Part shown: piece by piece, positions 16,376-24,912 of the stretch
How positions within the stretch are numbered: position 1 is the stretch's first letter
Layout of the letters: the number at the start of each line of letters is the position of its first letter
DNA from: JALZCH01 sp036387315
GTDB taxonomy: Bacteria > Acidobacteriota > Blastocatellia > Pyrinomonadales > Pyrinomonadaceae
NCBI GenBank assembly: GCA_036387315.1
Contig: DASVTY010000083.1
Location: 1 to 64,000, forward strand
DNA: 64,000 bases
Direction: 5' to 3'
The notes under the pieces: model-generated
Seen by the model: the letters and a program-made list of their open reading frames with translations, nothing else
Told to the model about the DNA's origin: nothing
The model's database searches: none
Program-made: the position numbers and the translations under genes

Positions 16376-17220
16376 TCCAGATTCAAGATTTTTTTCACAT
16401 CACTTTCAGTTGGAAAATCTGGAGTTTCAAGTTCGCGGATAGGATAATACATAAAAGGATTAGGTAAATTACGCTCAATAAATGTTTGTTCAATTAAATT
16501 ATTGAAACGGAATTGGCTGGACCATCGGATTTTATCGGTCGAATTTATTCCCGAACGATGAACCATTAAGGAAAAAAATATAATTACATCTCCCGGAGAC
16601 GTATCGTATGAGACAAACTTCTCGTCGGGAAATTCTTCAATCATTTCTCCGTATTGATCGCCCTCTCCGGTTTTTTGCAATCCCGAAAGATGACTGCCGG
16701 GTATAAACTGCACCGCACCTAATTCTTGCGGCACATTTATATAAGGAAACCAAACCGTAACAGAGTCTATTGAACCTTGATTGTAATACCAATCCTGATG
16801 CGTCGGTAATCGCCAATATCGCCCGCCCTCGCCGCTTTTATCCAAATGAATGCTATTCATCAGGATACAAGGGCGAACGCTAATTACAGGATGTTTTAAG
16901 CCCAGAGTTTTTAAAGTATCAATTAATTTTTCGGAAACTCCCAGTTTATGCAGCGAAACCAAATGCTGAACCTGTTTGCTGCAATTACTAAAAACATTGA
17001 AATGTTTACTGTAAAGTTCAAACATCAATTGCGAGAATTCATCTTCGGAAAGGTCAATTGATTTTTGAACGGGAATATTTAGATTTTTTTCAAATTGTAA
17101 AGCAAAAACATATCGAGTTTCATGATGAATCGCTTTAATCGATTCGGCATCGAAAAAATCCCTTAATATGATTAAACCATTGGTTTTAAACTCCTCAATC
17201 TGCCGGCTTGTAAGCATCAT
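16372..17220 (-). CDS. Phytanoyl-CoA dioxygenase (PhyH) family protein
   Basis: 282 residues, the usual size of the Fe(II)/2-oxoglutarate PhyH family. The metal triad is visible: H141 and D143 in LPTHQDWYYNQGS, and the distal H221 in VHRSGINSTDKIRW, with R232 for 2-oxoglutarate. The opening FKTNGLIILRDFFDAESI is the family N-terminus. Such enzymes hydroxylate carbon next to a carboxylate or a sugar carbon. Copies in polysaccharide clusters may modify a sugar or its acyl group, but the substrate here is unknown. It is translationally coupled to the glycosyltransferase downstream by ATGA. Confidence 0.85.
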   Translation of the reverse strand: MMLTSRQIEEFKTNGLIILRDFFDAESIKAIHHETRYVFALQFEKNLNIPVQKSIDLSEDEFSQLMFELYSKHFNVFSNCSKQVQHLVSLHKLGVSEKLIDTLKTLGLKHPVISVRPCILMNSIHLDKSGEGGRYWRLPTHQDWYYNQGSIDSVTVWFPYINVPQELGAVQFIPGSHLSGLQKTGEGDQYGEMIEEFPDEKFVSYDTSPGDVIIFFSLMVHRSGINSTDKIRWSSQFRFNNLIEQTFIERNLPNPFMYYPIRELETPDFPTESDVKKILNLE

Positions 17221-17222
17221 AA

Positions 17223-17441
17223 TTATAGTGATAATCGGTGAATGGCGACGGTTTCAATTTCTTTGTCCCTTGCAAAGTTTAGCAAATTGTCTTTCATAAC
17301 TTCAAAAACCGTTTCGCTAAAGATAATAACCGTATTAATATTCAGATTTTCTATCTATTCTGTATTCAGGATTACTTTATCGTTATTTTTTTGCCGAGCA
17401 GATAGCAAACCTTTGTTTTGATTTTTATGCCAAACATTCAT
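17223..17441 (-). pseudogene. Broken small ORF between the dioxygenase and the glycosidase-like gene
   Basis: A minus-strand ATG at 17439-17441, one base after the stop of the next gene, opens MNVWHKNQNKGLLSARQKNN and stops at TAG. In a shifted frame the sequence continues IENLNINTVIIFSETVFEVM and KDNLLNFARDKEIETVAIHR, ending at 17223-17225 just before the dioxygenase start. The placement, flush with both neighbours, suggests a former ~73-codon gene with one frameshift. I do not recognise the family. It could also be chance coding in AT-rich DNA. Confidence 0.3.
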
Positions 17442-17442
17442 T

Positions 17443-18375
17443 TTATTTCAAAACAGCATATCCAAAGCCCGTTTGACCGAAGCCGTTGCCGTTATAAATT
17501 AGATAACGATTGCCATTGAAAGTATAAGTTGACGGATATTCCTGCATCATCGAATCCCAGCCTTCTTCGCTAAAACCGATTCCGACTTCCTCGTCTTTTC
17601 GCTGCCAAACAAAGCCGTCGTTCGATTCGGCGTAACCGAGACGATAGCTTTTCTCCCGGTCGGTTCGGTAATCGGTGACGCTGCGATGCGGATAAATCAT
17701 TTTATAAATTCCTTCTTCTCGATAAACGCACGGTCTGGCTATGGCTTTTGTAAATTCATCATAATCAATACAAGCCGTTTCGGCTCTCTTCCATTTGATT
17801 CCGTCCGACGATTCGGCATATCTGATGTTATATGACGGTTCGGAATAATTATTGATAATGTTCCAGCCGGTGCAGGACACATACCACATTCTCCATTTAT
17901 CGTTTTCTTTAATAATTGATGGAGAAGAACTGAAAAAAGGCTCGTCGTCGGCTCTGTCCATAACAGGTCCTTTAAAAGGTCGGTTGAAAATTTTACCGCC
18001 GTCAAAACTTTCCGCCATTCCGATTGAAAGACGATATGAAACGGTTACCTGAGGATTCCAGCCAACGTAATACAACAGTTTTCGCCCGTTGTCATTGACG
18101 ATGCACGAAGGCATAATTCCGCTATCGTCAAAAGTTCCGAGTTCGCCGAGCGCTAAGACGGGCGCGTCGTGAATATATTTGATTATCTGCGGTTGTTCCG
18201 GTACGACCTCAATAAAGGTCGGCAGGCTTCTCCCCTTTTCGTCGCGGAAAGCAAAGTAGATGCGAAGCGTTTCATCGTCAACCAGATCGGCGACCGGCAT
18301 TGAAGCATAATTTTTTATCCAGCCCGACGAATTGTTTTGCGGATCGAAAATTCGCCCCTTTTTTATCCATTTCAT
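17443..18375 (-). CDS. Glycosidase-like five-bladed beta-propeller protein (GH32/43/130-like fold)
   Basis: 310 residues with repeated bladed segments of the type RLSIGMAESFDGGKIFNRPF, YNIRYAESSDGIKWKRAE and YRLGYAESNDGFVWQRKD, and acidic residues at blade starts (GTFDDSGIMPS). This repeat is the hallmark of the GH-F/J/130 five-bladed propellers. No signal peptide is seen, so it would act in the cytoplasm. Similar genes of unknown role are common in O-antigen clusters. Whether it hydrolyses, phosphorolyses or only binds a glycan cannot be said. It lies 10 bases after the NeuD-like gene, so it is in the same operon. Confidence 0.75.
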   Translation of the reverse strand: MKWIKKGRIFDPQNNSSGWIKNYASMPVADLVDDETLRIYFAFRDEKGRSLPTFIEVVPEQPQIIKYIHDAPVLALGELGTFDDSGIMPSCIVNDNGRKLLYYVGWNPQVTVSYRLSIGMAESFDGGKIFNRPFKGPVMDRADDEPFFSSSPSIIKENDKWRMWYVSCTGWNIINNYSEPSYNIRYAESSDGIKWKRAETACIDYDEFTKAIARPCVYREEGIYKMIYPHRSVTDYRTDREKSYRLGYAESNDGFVWQRKDEEVGIGFSEEGWDSMMQEYPSTYTFNGNRYLIYNGNGFGQTGFGYAVLK

Positions 18376-18385
18376 AACAATCTTC

Positions 18386-19042
18386 TTACATTGCTTCGTG
18401 GCTCAATTTATTTTCGAGCTTTTTAGCCGGATTGCCGAGATAAACTCCCCATTCTTCGGTGTTTCTGGTAATGCTGGCGCTCATTCCGACGAGCGTTCCT
18501 TCGGCGAGCCGAAGTCCGTCGCGAATCGTCGAATTGACACCGAAAAAACAGTACGGCTCGATGGCGCAGTGACCGGACAAAACGACGTGAGATGTAAAAA
18601 ATGCGTGGTCTTTGATCGTTCCGTGATGCCCGATGTGGTTGCCGCTCCACATCACTACATTGTTGCCGATGTTCGTAAACGGCTGGAGCGTGTTGTCTTC
18701 CAAAATAAAACAATTATCTCCGATTTCATTGTTAAAACGTGTAGCTTTCGAGCTGATGTAGCTGATTAACTCGTAGCCTTTCGCTTTGATTTGATTGTAA
18801 ATGTCGGCGCGCAGACGGCTCATTTTTCTGGGCGACATCGGAGCAAAGAAAGCAAAATCGTCGGGCGGATATTTTTCCTCGACGTTTTCAAACGCCGCGA
18901 CCGGAAGACCTTTAAATTCGTCGCCGGTGATATATTCCTGCGAAAGCGAAAAAGCCGCCACATCGTAGGGCGAATCGTTTGTCAGATAATAATGCGCGAG
19001 TTCGGCGAAATCCTGCGTGCCGAAAATTACAACTTTTTTCAT
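18386..19042 (-). CDS. NeuD/PglD-like sugar O-/N-acetyltransferase
   Basis: 218 residues from the ATG at 19042, with AGGTG six bases upstream. A GTG three codons earlier overlaps the previous stop and is less likely. The N-terminus KKVVIFGTQDFAELAHYYL is the Rossmann-like substrate domain. The C-terminal half is a left-handed parallel beta-helix of hexapeptide repeats (NEIGDNCFILEDNTLQPFTN, IGNNVVMWSGNHIGHHGTI) with the conserved catalytic histidine in HIGHHG and the closing YLGNPAKKL. Members transfer acetyl from acetyl-CoA to amino or hydroxyl groups of nucleotide sugars. Pairing with the DegT aminotransferase at 21982 would make an N-acetylated amino sugar. That link is inference. Confidence 0.85.
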   Translation of the reverse strand: MKKVVIFGTQDFAELAHYYLTNDSPYDVAAFSLSQEYITGDEFKGLPVAAFENVEEKYPPDDFAFFAPMSPRKMSRLRADIYNQIKAKGYELISYISSKATRFNNEIGDNCFILEDNTLQPFTNIGNNVVMWSGNHIGHHGTIKDHAFFTSHVVLSGHCAIEPYCFFGVNSTIRDGLRLAEGTLVGMSASITRNTEEWGVYLGNPAKKLENKLSHEAM

Positions 19043-19047
19043 CCCGT

Positions 19048-19674
19048 TCACCTGTAAAGATAAGTCGTGTATTCGTAAAGCCCGTAATCGCTTCTGATGA
19101 TGAAATTGCGCGACAGCTTTTTGACCAGAAAAGAAGCGAGCGTGTCCATCGACAGATGAAACAAATCATCGCGCTCCCAGTCAACCGTTTTCGCCATCAC
19201 GTTAAAAGCGACGCCGCGACGCGCTTTTTCAAACACGCGGGCGAGCAGCGTTTGCGCGTATTCCCACATTTCTTCAAAGCTCAATTCGCGCTTTTCCGTC
19301 AAAACGCCGTTCATCACGATGTAATCGAATGCCGGAACGGCGTCCGGGTTTTTAATGATGTCGGCTTGATAATAATTAATGTTTGGGAATTTGTTTTTTG
19401 AAACTTCTATAAATTTTTCGGAAAGATCAAGCCCGCTGTATTCAATTCCGTTCACGTTGTTTCGCAAAATATACTCGTAAAGATGCGATGTTCCGCAGCC
19501 GAAATCGAGCAAACCGATTGCGCCCGCATCATTTCGGCGAATCACTTCGAGCATAACTTGGTATCGAACATCAACTTCGGCTTCTTTCGTCCAATCAACA
19601 CCGCGCGGAGTGTCGCCGTACAGCGCCAGACAGTTTTCGTAATGCTCGACAATTTTTCGGTATTCGCCCGTCAT
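19048..19674 (-). CDS. Class I SAM-dependent methyltransferase
   Basis: 208 residues. Motif I reads LLDFGCGTSHLYEYIL, followed by YSGLDLSEKFIEVSKNKFP and DIIKNPDAVPAFDYIVMNGVL, the standard class I Rossmann order. The C-terminal part (VAFNVMAKTVDWERDD) resembles methyltransferases found beside WbqC-type genes. It probably acts on a sugar or on an intermediate in the cytoplasm. Its stop (19048-19050) is five bases before the start of the acetyltransferase gene, and it begins three bases after the WbqC-like gene, so the three are one transcription unit. Confidence 0.88.
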   Translation of the reverse strand: MTGEYRKIVEHYENCLALYGDTPRGVDWTKEAEVDVRYQVMLEVIRRNDAGAIGLLDFGCGTSHLYEYILRNNVNGIEYSGLDLSEKFIEVSKNKFPNINYYQADIIKNPDAVPAFDYIVMNGVLTEKRELSFEEMWEYAQTLLARVFEKARRGVAFNVMAKTVDWERDDLFHLSMDTLASFLVKKLSRNFIIRSDYGLYEYTTYLYR

Positions 19675-19677
19675 TTT

Positions 19678-20373
19678 TTAATCTAAATCGTATTTCGACA
19701 AAAGCTCGCGCGTTCCCGCCGCGCCGTTAAACATCAAAACGTCAATAATCGAAAGATGCGGCACAAATTCATCGCCGAATTGCCGGTAAGTGAAGGGCTG
19801 GGGTTTAAGAAAAAACAGCTTTACTCCGTTTTCTGAAAAATTACGGCGGTCGTACAATTCCGTTCCGCCAGCCGGATTAACGTATTCGGACGCTTTTTCC
19901 TGTTTACAAATATCTAGGATTCGGTCTTGCGCTTTCAACTCGCGGTTATTATAAATCTCCGAACTCGGCACGATTTCCGTGTTTATCCCGAGCGCGTCTT
20001 TGAGAAGGAGCAGGCTCCCCAAAATCAGTTTAGCAATGAAAGATTCGCCGGAATACACAGTTTTTTCAATAAGCGCAAAAGTCTCGTCGAAAAATTCGGC
20101 TTTTTTATAACTTTGCGACAGGGTTTTCAAAAACTTTTTCTGCCAATCGCCTTCGGCAATTTCAATTTCTTTAATCAGCTTATTCTGGCTCGCATCTTTT
20201 AGAGGCACGGTGAAAAGATATTTTTGCCCGTTTACCAGAATGTTGTTTCGATTTATCCAGCCTTTTTTAATAAAATTTACGTCGTCAAAAACGACGAATT
20301 TATCAACGGCATTTAATAATTGAAAATAGCCGATGTACGGAAATAAATAAGGCTGCATAACAGCTATTTTCAT
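19678..20373 (-). CDS. WbqC-like family protein
   Basis: 231 residues. The start MKIAVMQPYLFPYIGYFQLL and VFDDVNFIKKGWINRNNIL are the WbqC family signature (PF08889). The rest (FLKTLSQSYKKAEFF, NPAGGTELYDR, PHLSIIDVLMFNG) also fits. The family is found in O-antigen clusters beside DegT aminotransferases. Its reaction is thought to be acyl or aminoacyl transfer to amino sugars but is not settled. Intact, normal length, with the methyltransferase following after three bases. No regulation is visible. Confidence 0.88.
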   Translation of the reverse strand: MKIAVMQPYLFPYIGYFQLLNAVDKFVVFDDVNFIKKGWINRNNILVNGQKYLFTVPLKDASQNKLIKEIEIAEGDWQKKFLKTLSQSYKKAEFFDETFALIEKTVYSGESFIAKLILGSLLLLKDALGINTEIVPSSEIYNNRELKAQDRILDICKQEKASEYVNPAGGTELYDRRNFSENGVKLFFLKPQPFTYRQFGDEFVPHLSIIDVLMFNGAAGTRELLSKYDLD

Positions 20374-20473
20374 ATCGCCAAAGCTCTTTTAATCGAATCG
20401 CAGATTTTGATAGCCGTTTTCAAGACAAGCTCGGAGAATAAAGACAGTCATAAAATTCTTTTTTAGCGATGTC

Positions 20474-21186
20474 CGTTTGGCTTGAAACTCAAGGCATTCA
20501 GGTTGAATCGTCAAGCATCGGCTTTGATGATGTTAGAGTTTTTTTATACAAATCGGCAAGAACCGGAGCGTTGCTCAGTAAATAACGTATCGTCAATGCG
20601 AAAAACGCTCTTCCTTTAATATGCCGAACCAGCCGGATACAAGCCGCGAAATTTTGGCGGAAATCTTTGTATCGGTTTGCTTCAAAATAAGCGAAACACA
20701 ATTGCTGATGACATTTTGCCAATTGTTTGGTGAATTGTTCCGCGCCTTTCGGATAAAAATGTCGGCGACATTCTTTTACAATCGGTATCCATTTTGCATA
20801 AAGCTCGGAAAGATTCTTCGCTCCCCAAACACCGCCTTTGTGAACTCGATAAACAGCCATTACTTCGTTGATAAAACCGATTTTTCCGTATTGCGCGTTC
20901 AACAAATGAAGTATGTAATCGCCCGCCGGCATTTTGTAGAACCAATCGGGAAACTGTAACGAATTATTCCGAAAAACACAGGAAACGGTATAGATAAAAT
21001 TATTTAAAGCCAAATCTTCAAAAGTGGTTGTTTCGGCTTGATTTGCATTTGTTATTTGAGGCTCTTTATTTCCATCTTCATAAACAATTTTGACGGGATG
21101 AAAACAAACGGAGAAATCAGGATTAGCTTCTAAAAAATCAACTTGCTTTTGCAGTTTGCGCGAATCCGTCCAATAATCGTCGCCTT
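20474..21186 (-). repeat. Segmental duplicate, copy B (pairs with 15353-16063)
   Basis: This block repeats 15353-16063, starting with the shared CGTTTGGCTTGAAACTCAAG just after the stop codon and extending to the EGDDYW motif of the fused glycosyltransferase. It is one codon longer because of an indel in the KIVYE region. Identity is complete near the 3' end and falls toward the 5' end. Confidence 0.85.
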
Positions 21187-21949
21187 CGCAATAAGCAATA
21201 TACTTACCCTTGCAAGCATTTAATACGGATATTTGATTTTTGTTAGCACCAATGTTTTTGTTATGCAAAATCAGTTTTAGTTTATTCGGATGTTTTTGAG
21301 CATAATCAAGAAGAATACTTCTGGTTTTATCAGTAGATTTGTCTTCTCCGATAGCAATTTCAACCGCAAAATCAATATTTTGGTTTAAAATGCCGTCTAA
21401 TGCTTGTGAGATAAATTCTTCATGATTGTAAGCCATCATGAAAACGCTGACGGTTCTGCGACTATCATTATCAAAAGAGTATTTAGCTAATCGCAGGATG
21501 CCGCTTTCATCTTCCGTAATTTCCTCAAATCCCGCTTTTTCATATGCGCGAACGCCTGCAACATTTTCTTTTTTGACTAATAAATAAACGCATTGCAGCT
21601 TTAAAACATTAAAAGCGTACTCAACTGCTAAGTTCGTTACTTTAGTGCCGAATCCTTTTCCCCAATATTTTTTTTCACCAATAAAAATATGAAACTCGGC
21701 TTCATAGGAATTAATGCCGGTTAGTTGTGCGTTTCCAATATATTCATCCGTATCTCTTAAACAGATTGCAAATCGCTTTTCATCAGAACGGCTTAATATC
21801 TCTTGAATCCAATTTTTCTCAATTTCTAATGTTATTTCTTTGTCAGGTCTTGAGCCGGTATATTTCCAAACTTCCGGGTCGTTTCGCCACCGATAAGAAG
21901 TTTCCGCATCAGTTTCTTTTAAAGGTCGAATATAAACTTCATCACTCAT
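20498..21949 (-). CDS. GNAT acetyltransferase fused to a GT2 glycosyltransferase
   Basis: 483 residues in two domains. Residues 1-160 are a RimJ/RimL-type GNAT: VYIRPLKETDAETSYRWRND, then the acetyl-CoA loop KYWGKGFGTKVTNLAVEYAF and RAYEKAGFEEI. Residues 165-483 are GT2: VFMMAYNHEEFISQALDG, IGEDKSTDKTR and YCEGDDYWTDSRKLQKQVDF. The second domain after EGDDYW is a near copy of the gene at 15377-16375. A combined protein could acetylate an amino sugar and transfer it, but this is inference. The start ATG is well placed in the operon, 32 bases after the upstream aminotransferase stop. Confidence 0.88.
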   Translation of the reverse strand: MSDEVYIRPLKETDAETSYRWRNDPEVWKYTGSRPDKEITLEIEKNWIQEILSRSDEKRFAICLRDTDEYIGNAQLTGINSYEAEFHIFIGEKKYWGKGFGTKVTNLAVEYAFNVLKLQCVYLLVKKENVAGVRAYEKAGFEEITEDESGILRLAKYSFDNDSRRTVSVFMMAYNHEEFISQALDGILNQNIDFAVEIAIGEDKSTDKTRSILLDYAQKHPNKLKLILHNKNIGANKNQISVLNACKGKYIAYCEGDDYWTDSRKLQKQVDFLEANPDFSVCFHPVKIVYEDGNKEPQITNANQAETTTFEDLALNNFIYTVSCVFRNNSLQFPDWFYKMPAGDYILHLLNAQYGKIGFINEVMAVYRVHKGGVWGAKNLSELYAKWIPIVKECRRHFYPKGAEQFTKQLAKCHQQLCFAYFEANRYKDFRQNFAACIRLVRHIKGRAFFALTIRYLLSNAPVLADLYKKTLTSSKPMLDDST

Positions 21950-21981
21950 TAGCTCTTAAAGAAACGGTTTGCCTTTAATGT

Positions 21982-23064
21982 TCATACCGTCAAAGCTCGT
22001 TTAATCGAATCGCAGATTCGAATTGCCATTTGCGCCTCAAGCTCGGCGGATAAAGGCAGGCATAAAACTCTTCGGCTCGCCTCGTCCGAAACGGGCAGAT
22101 TAGCGCGTTTGACATAAGGCAGCGCGTCGAGCGCCGGGTAGAAATAGCGGCGCGGGAAAATCTCCTGTTCGTTCAAAGCGTTTTTGATGCGGTGCAAATC
22201 CGCTTCGGTGGGAAACAGAACAGGGTAATAAGCGTAATTGTAATCGGTTCCGGCTCGGACAAGCGGTTTTTCGAGCGGTGTATTTTGAATCAACGATTCG
22301 TCGTAAAGATCGCAAATTGATTTTCGACGGGCAATTATGTCATCCAGGTGCGGCAAAACGGCGAGTCCCATGGCGGCTTGAAGCTCGCAGATTTTGCCGT
22401 TAATTCCGAGTCCCCAAAAATCTTCGTGTCCTTTGTGACCGAAGTTGTGCATATAATAAATGCGATGCGCGAGTTCGTCGTTTCGGCAAACAATTGCCCC
22501 GCCTTCGGCGGTATGAAAAAGTTTGGTCGCGTGAAAGCTTAAGGTCGAAACGTCGCCCCAATTTAAAACCGACTCGCCTTTGTAATTCACTCCGAAACAA
22601 TGCGCGGCATCGTAAACGACTTTTAAATTGTGCTTTTCGGCAATCGCGGCAATCGCTTCGACGTTGCACGGATTTCCGTAAACGTGTGTCGCCAAAATCG
22701 CCGAAGTTTTTTCCGTAATCGCCGCTTCGATTTTGGTTTCGTCAATCGTCAAATAATCCGCGTCAATATCAACAAAAACCGGCGTGCAGTTTTCCCAAAC
22801 AATGCTGCTGACGGTCGCCACGTAAGAAAACGGCGTGGTTATAATTTCCCCGGTTAAATCGAGAGCTTTAATGGCAATTTGCAGCGCGATTGTGCCGTTG
22901 TTGACGACAAGCAGATTTTTGACGCCAAGCCGCTCGTTTAATTTAGATTCAAGCTCTTTCACCAGCTCGCCGCGATTTGTCAGCCACTTCGTGTCCCAGA
23001 TGCGCTGCAACTGTGCGACGTACTCTTCAAGCGGCGGAAAAAATGTCTGCGTAACGTTTATCAT
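21982..23064 (-). CDS. DegT/DnrJ/EryC1-family sugar aminotransferase
   Basis: 360 residues, full length. PLP contacts: NNGTIALQIAI for the phosphate cup, VVYDAAHCFGV with D152 for the pyridine nitrogen, and LSFHATKLFHTAEGGAIVC with the Schiff-base K181. The FHATK-H form is the VioA/FdtB-like subgroup, which aminates dTDP-4-keto- or 3-keto-6-deoxyhexoses. The adjacent WbqC, methyltransferase and NeuD-like genes are the usual partners. It starts the sub-operon 21982-17443. Which keto-sugar it takes is not shown by sequence. Confidence 0.9.
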   Translation of the reverse strand: MINVTQTFFPPLEEYVAQLQRIWDTKWLTNRGELVKELESKLNERLGVKNLLVVNNGTIALQIAIKALDLTGEIITTPFSYVATVSSIVWENCTPVFVDIDADYLTIDETKIEAAITEKTSAILATHVYGNPCNVEAIAAIAEKHNLKVVYDAAHCFGVNYKGESVLNWGDVSTLSFHATKLFHTAEGGAIVCRNDELAHRIYYMHNFGHKGHEDFWGLGINGKICELQAAMGLAVLPHLDDIIARRKSICDLYDESLIQNTPLEKPLVRAGTDYNYAYYPVLFPTEADLHRIKNALNEQEIFPRRYFYPALDALPYVKRANLPVSDEASRRVLCLPLSAELEAQMAIRICDSIKRALTV

Positions 23065-23117
23065 CTATTTTTGGTAGCGTTTCAAAATTTATGTATCGAA
23101 AATCTCCCGGTGTCTTC

Positions 23118-23195
23118 TCTGTGACTTCTCAGTGTTCTCTGTGGTGAATTCCGTTGAGATAAAGCTCACCCCAAAGCGCGCAGAGAAGTCACAGA
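23118..23195. repeat. Intergenic inverted repeat (13-bp arms)
   Basis: TCTGTGACTTCTC at 23118-23130 is inverted as GAGAAGTCACAGA at 23183-23195. The flanks contain further imperfect copies of TTCTCTGTG and ACACAAAGAG. It fills most of the 166-base gap between two minus-strand genes and resembles other palindromic elements in this window in layout, not in sequence. Confidence 0.6.
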
Positions 23196-23230
23196 CGAAA
23201 CACAAAGAGCATAAAACTTGATACATCGCC

Positions 23231-24043
23231 CTATTTTTTTACAACGTAAAGCACCGAACGCGGATGAATCCCGTGTTTTTCAAATGCAGCTTGTCCGAAA
23301 AAATCAACGCCGTATTGTTCGACTTTAAACCCGGCTTCATTCAACCTTTGAACAAAACCCGGCTTTGAATACATTCGGACGTGATCGTTTTGTCCGAAAT
23401 GCTTCCAGCGTCCGCTTTCGCTCGTAATGCCTGCGTCTTCGTAATTTTCTTCGAGCGCCAAATTGATCGGAACCATCGCAATGCCCCAGCCGTCTCGCTT
23501 TAAAATGCGATACAGCTCGCGCATCGCTTTCAAATCATCGTCAACGTGTTCGAGAACGTGGGAGCAAATGAATGCGTCGAACGATTCATTTTCATAAGCG
23601 TTCATATCGGTGATGTCAATTTTGTCATCAACATCTTCCATAAATAAATCGCCGCAGCGATATTCGATTTGCTCGTTTTGCCGCAGCGTTTTTCTAAGCT
23701 GCGCGGCTGGCGCGATTTCCAGAAGGCGTATTTTTTTCGATTTATCGAGATTTTGCAAAACCCTTTGGATATAAAGAAAGTAAAGCCGGTCGCGGTCGGT
23801 GCAATGACAAGACGGGCATTCGTATTGTTCGAGGTTTATTGTTTCGCTTTGAAAGATCGAATGAATGCATTGATTCTCATACATCTCGCGTAGGAAGTAC
23901 ATTGGCAGCGGCAGAAAGTAAGCCAGTTTTGCCTCGCACAAAGGACACAAATATTTATTGCCGGCATAATCGGGAAAGAGTTTGCCGATCCGATAACGCA
24001 AACTGCGAACTACTCTATCTTTTATTCCTATTTGTGCGGACAT
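23231..24043 (-). CDS. Methyltransferase with N-terminal zinc-ribbon
   Basis: 270 residues. The N-terminal 75 residues contain two cysteine pairs (YLCPLCEAKL and YECPSCHCTDRDRLYF), a zinc ribbon often found ahead of Methyltransf_11 domains in surface polysaccharide clusters. The SAM domain reads IRLLEIAPAAQLRKTL, YRCGDLFMEDVDDKIDITDM and SFDAFICSHVLEHVDDDLKA. It probably acts on a glycan or a lipid-linked intermediate. It ends on AFEKHGIHPRSVLYVVKK. It belongs to a methyltransferase pair just downstream of the ABC exporter genes, where end-capping methylation is often found. Confidence 0.85.
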   Translation of the reverse strand: MSAQIGIKDRVVRSLRYRIGKLFPDYAGNKYLCPLCEAKLAYFLPLPMYFLREMYENQCIHSIFQSETINLEQYECPSCHCTDRDRLYFLYIQRVLQNLDKSKKIRLLEIAPAAQLRKTLRQNEQIEYRCGDLFMEDVDDKIDITDMNAYENESFDAFICSHVLEHVDDDLKAMRELYRILKRDGWGIAMVPINLALEENYEDAGITSESGRWKHFGQNDHVRMYSKPGFVQRLNEAGFKVEQYGVDFFGQAAFEKHGIHPRSVLYVVKK

Positions 24044-24085
24044 TTTATTTGTCTTTTTTTTCCACTTTGATTTTGTCGGGTGGAA

Positions 24086-24880
24086 TTAATTCAAACCGAG
24101 TTTGCGGGCGATTCTGTTTTTTAGTGAAGCCGGTTGAGCTGCATTCCCCGCGACGGGCGGGACTTTCGGCGTTTCATCCACACGCTCATTCAATATTTTT
24201 TCGTCAAACGAATAATTAAAATCATTGTTGAGTAATTCTTGTTTAGCGCCTTTTACTGCTATCATAGCCACGCGATCTGCCGGAATGTCGTTCCACGCCG
24301 GATATTGCGATTCGTAAACCGAGTTAAAACCGGCGTCAACAATCGCGTTTACAAGCGACGGTTTTGTCATCCAGAAACTTTCGCGGTTGCCGATTGATGC
24401 CCAAACAGTTTCTTCCGTTTCTTTTTCCGTTGGCTCATGATCGTATTCTATAAATCGCCAGCCATGATATTCACGATCATTATATTTTACGACCTCATCC
24501 GGTTTAATAGCGAAATGAGTATCAATGATTGCAAAACCAGTGCAGACTTCGCCTATTAATTCGAGCAACTTAAAGCATTCCGGCGCGTCAAGATGGTAAA
24601 GAATGCCGAGACATAAAACGATGTCGAATTCGCCGTATTTTTCGCGGCTTATATTTCTAACATCGTCTCGAACGAATTTGAGGTTCGGCATTGTGTGGCG
24701 AGCTTTCGCGCGTTCAATATTGATTTGCCGCCCTTCAACGCCTAAAACTTCTGCGCCTCGTTTTGCAAATTCGGCTGAATAACCGCCTTCGAGCGAAGCG
24801 ATGTCTAAAATCCGGCACTGATTCAGAGGTTTGGGCGCAAAATCGCTGACAATCTGGTTAATACGCAAACGCCTTCTCAT
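24086..24880 (-). CDS. Class I SAM-dependent methyltransferase
   Basis: 264 residues. Motif I is CRILDIASLEGGYSAEFAKR, followed by EVLGVEGRQINIERAK, VRDDVRNISREKYGEFDIVL and CLGILYHLDAPECFKLLEL. This is the arrangement of DUF1698/Methyltransf_23-type enzymes. The C-terminal 60 residues are a linker ending in a basic stretch KNRIARKLGLN, probably membrane-contacting. The gene lies 32 bases after wzt. Wzt has a carbohydrate-binding tail, and chain-terminal methylation is the known length signal for such exporters, so this is a candidate capping enzyme. That role is inferred. Confidence 0.85.
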   Translation of the reverse strand: MRRRLRINQIVSDFAPKPLNQCRILDIASLEGGYSAEFAKRGAEVLGVEGRQINIERAKARHTMPNLKFVRDDVRNISREKYGEFDIVLCLGILYHLDAPECFKLLELIGEVCTGFAIIDTHFAIKPDEVVKYNDREYHGWRFIEYDHEPTEKETEETVWASIGNRESFWMTKPSLVNAIVDAGFNSVYESQYPAWNDIPADRVAMIAVKGAKQELLNNDFNYSFDEKILNERVDETPKVPPVAGNAAQPASLKNRIARKLGLN

Positions 24881-24912
24881 TAAATATTTCTCCCGCTAAA
24901 TATTTTCTATTT

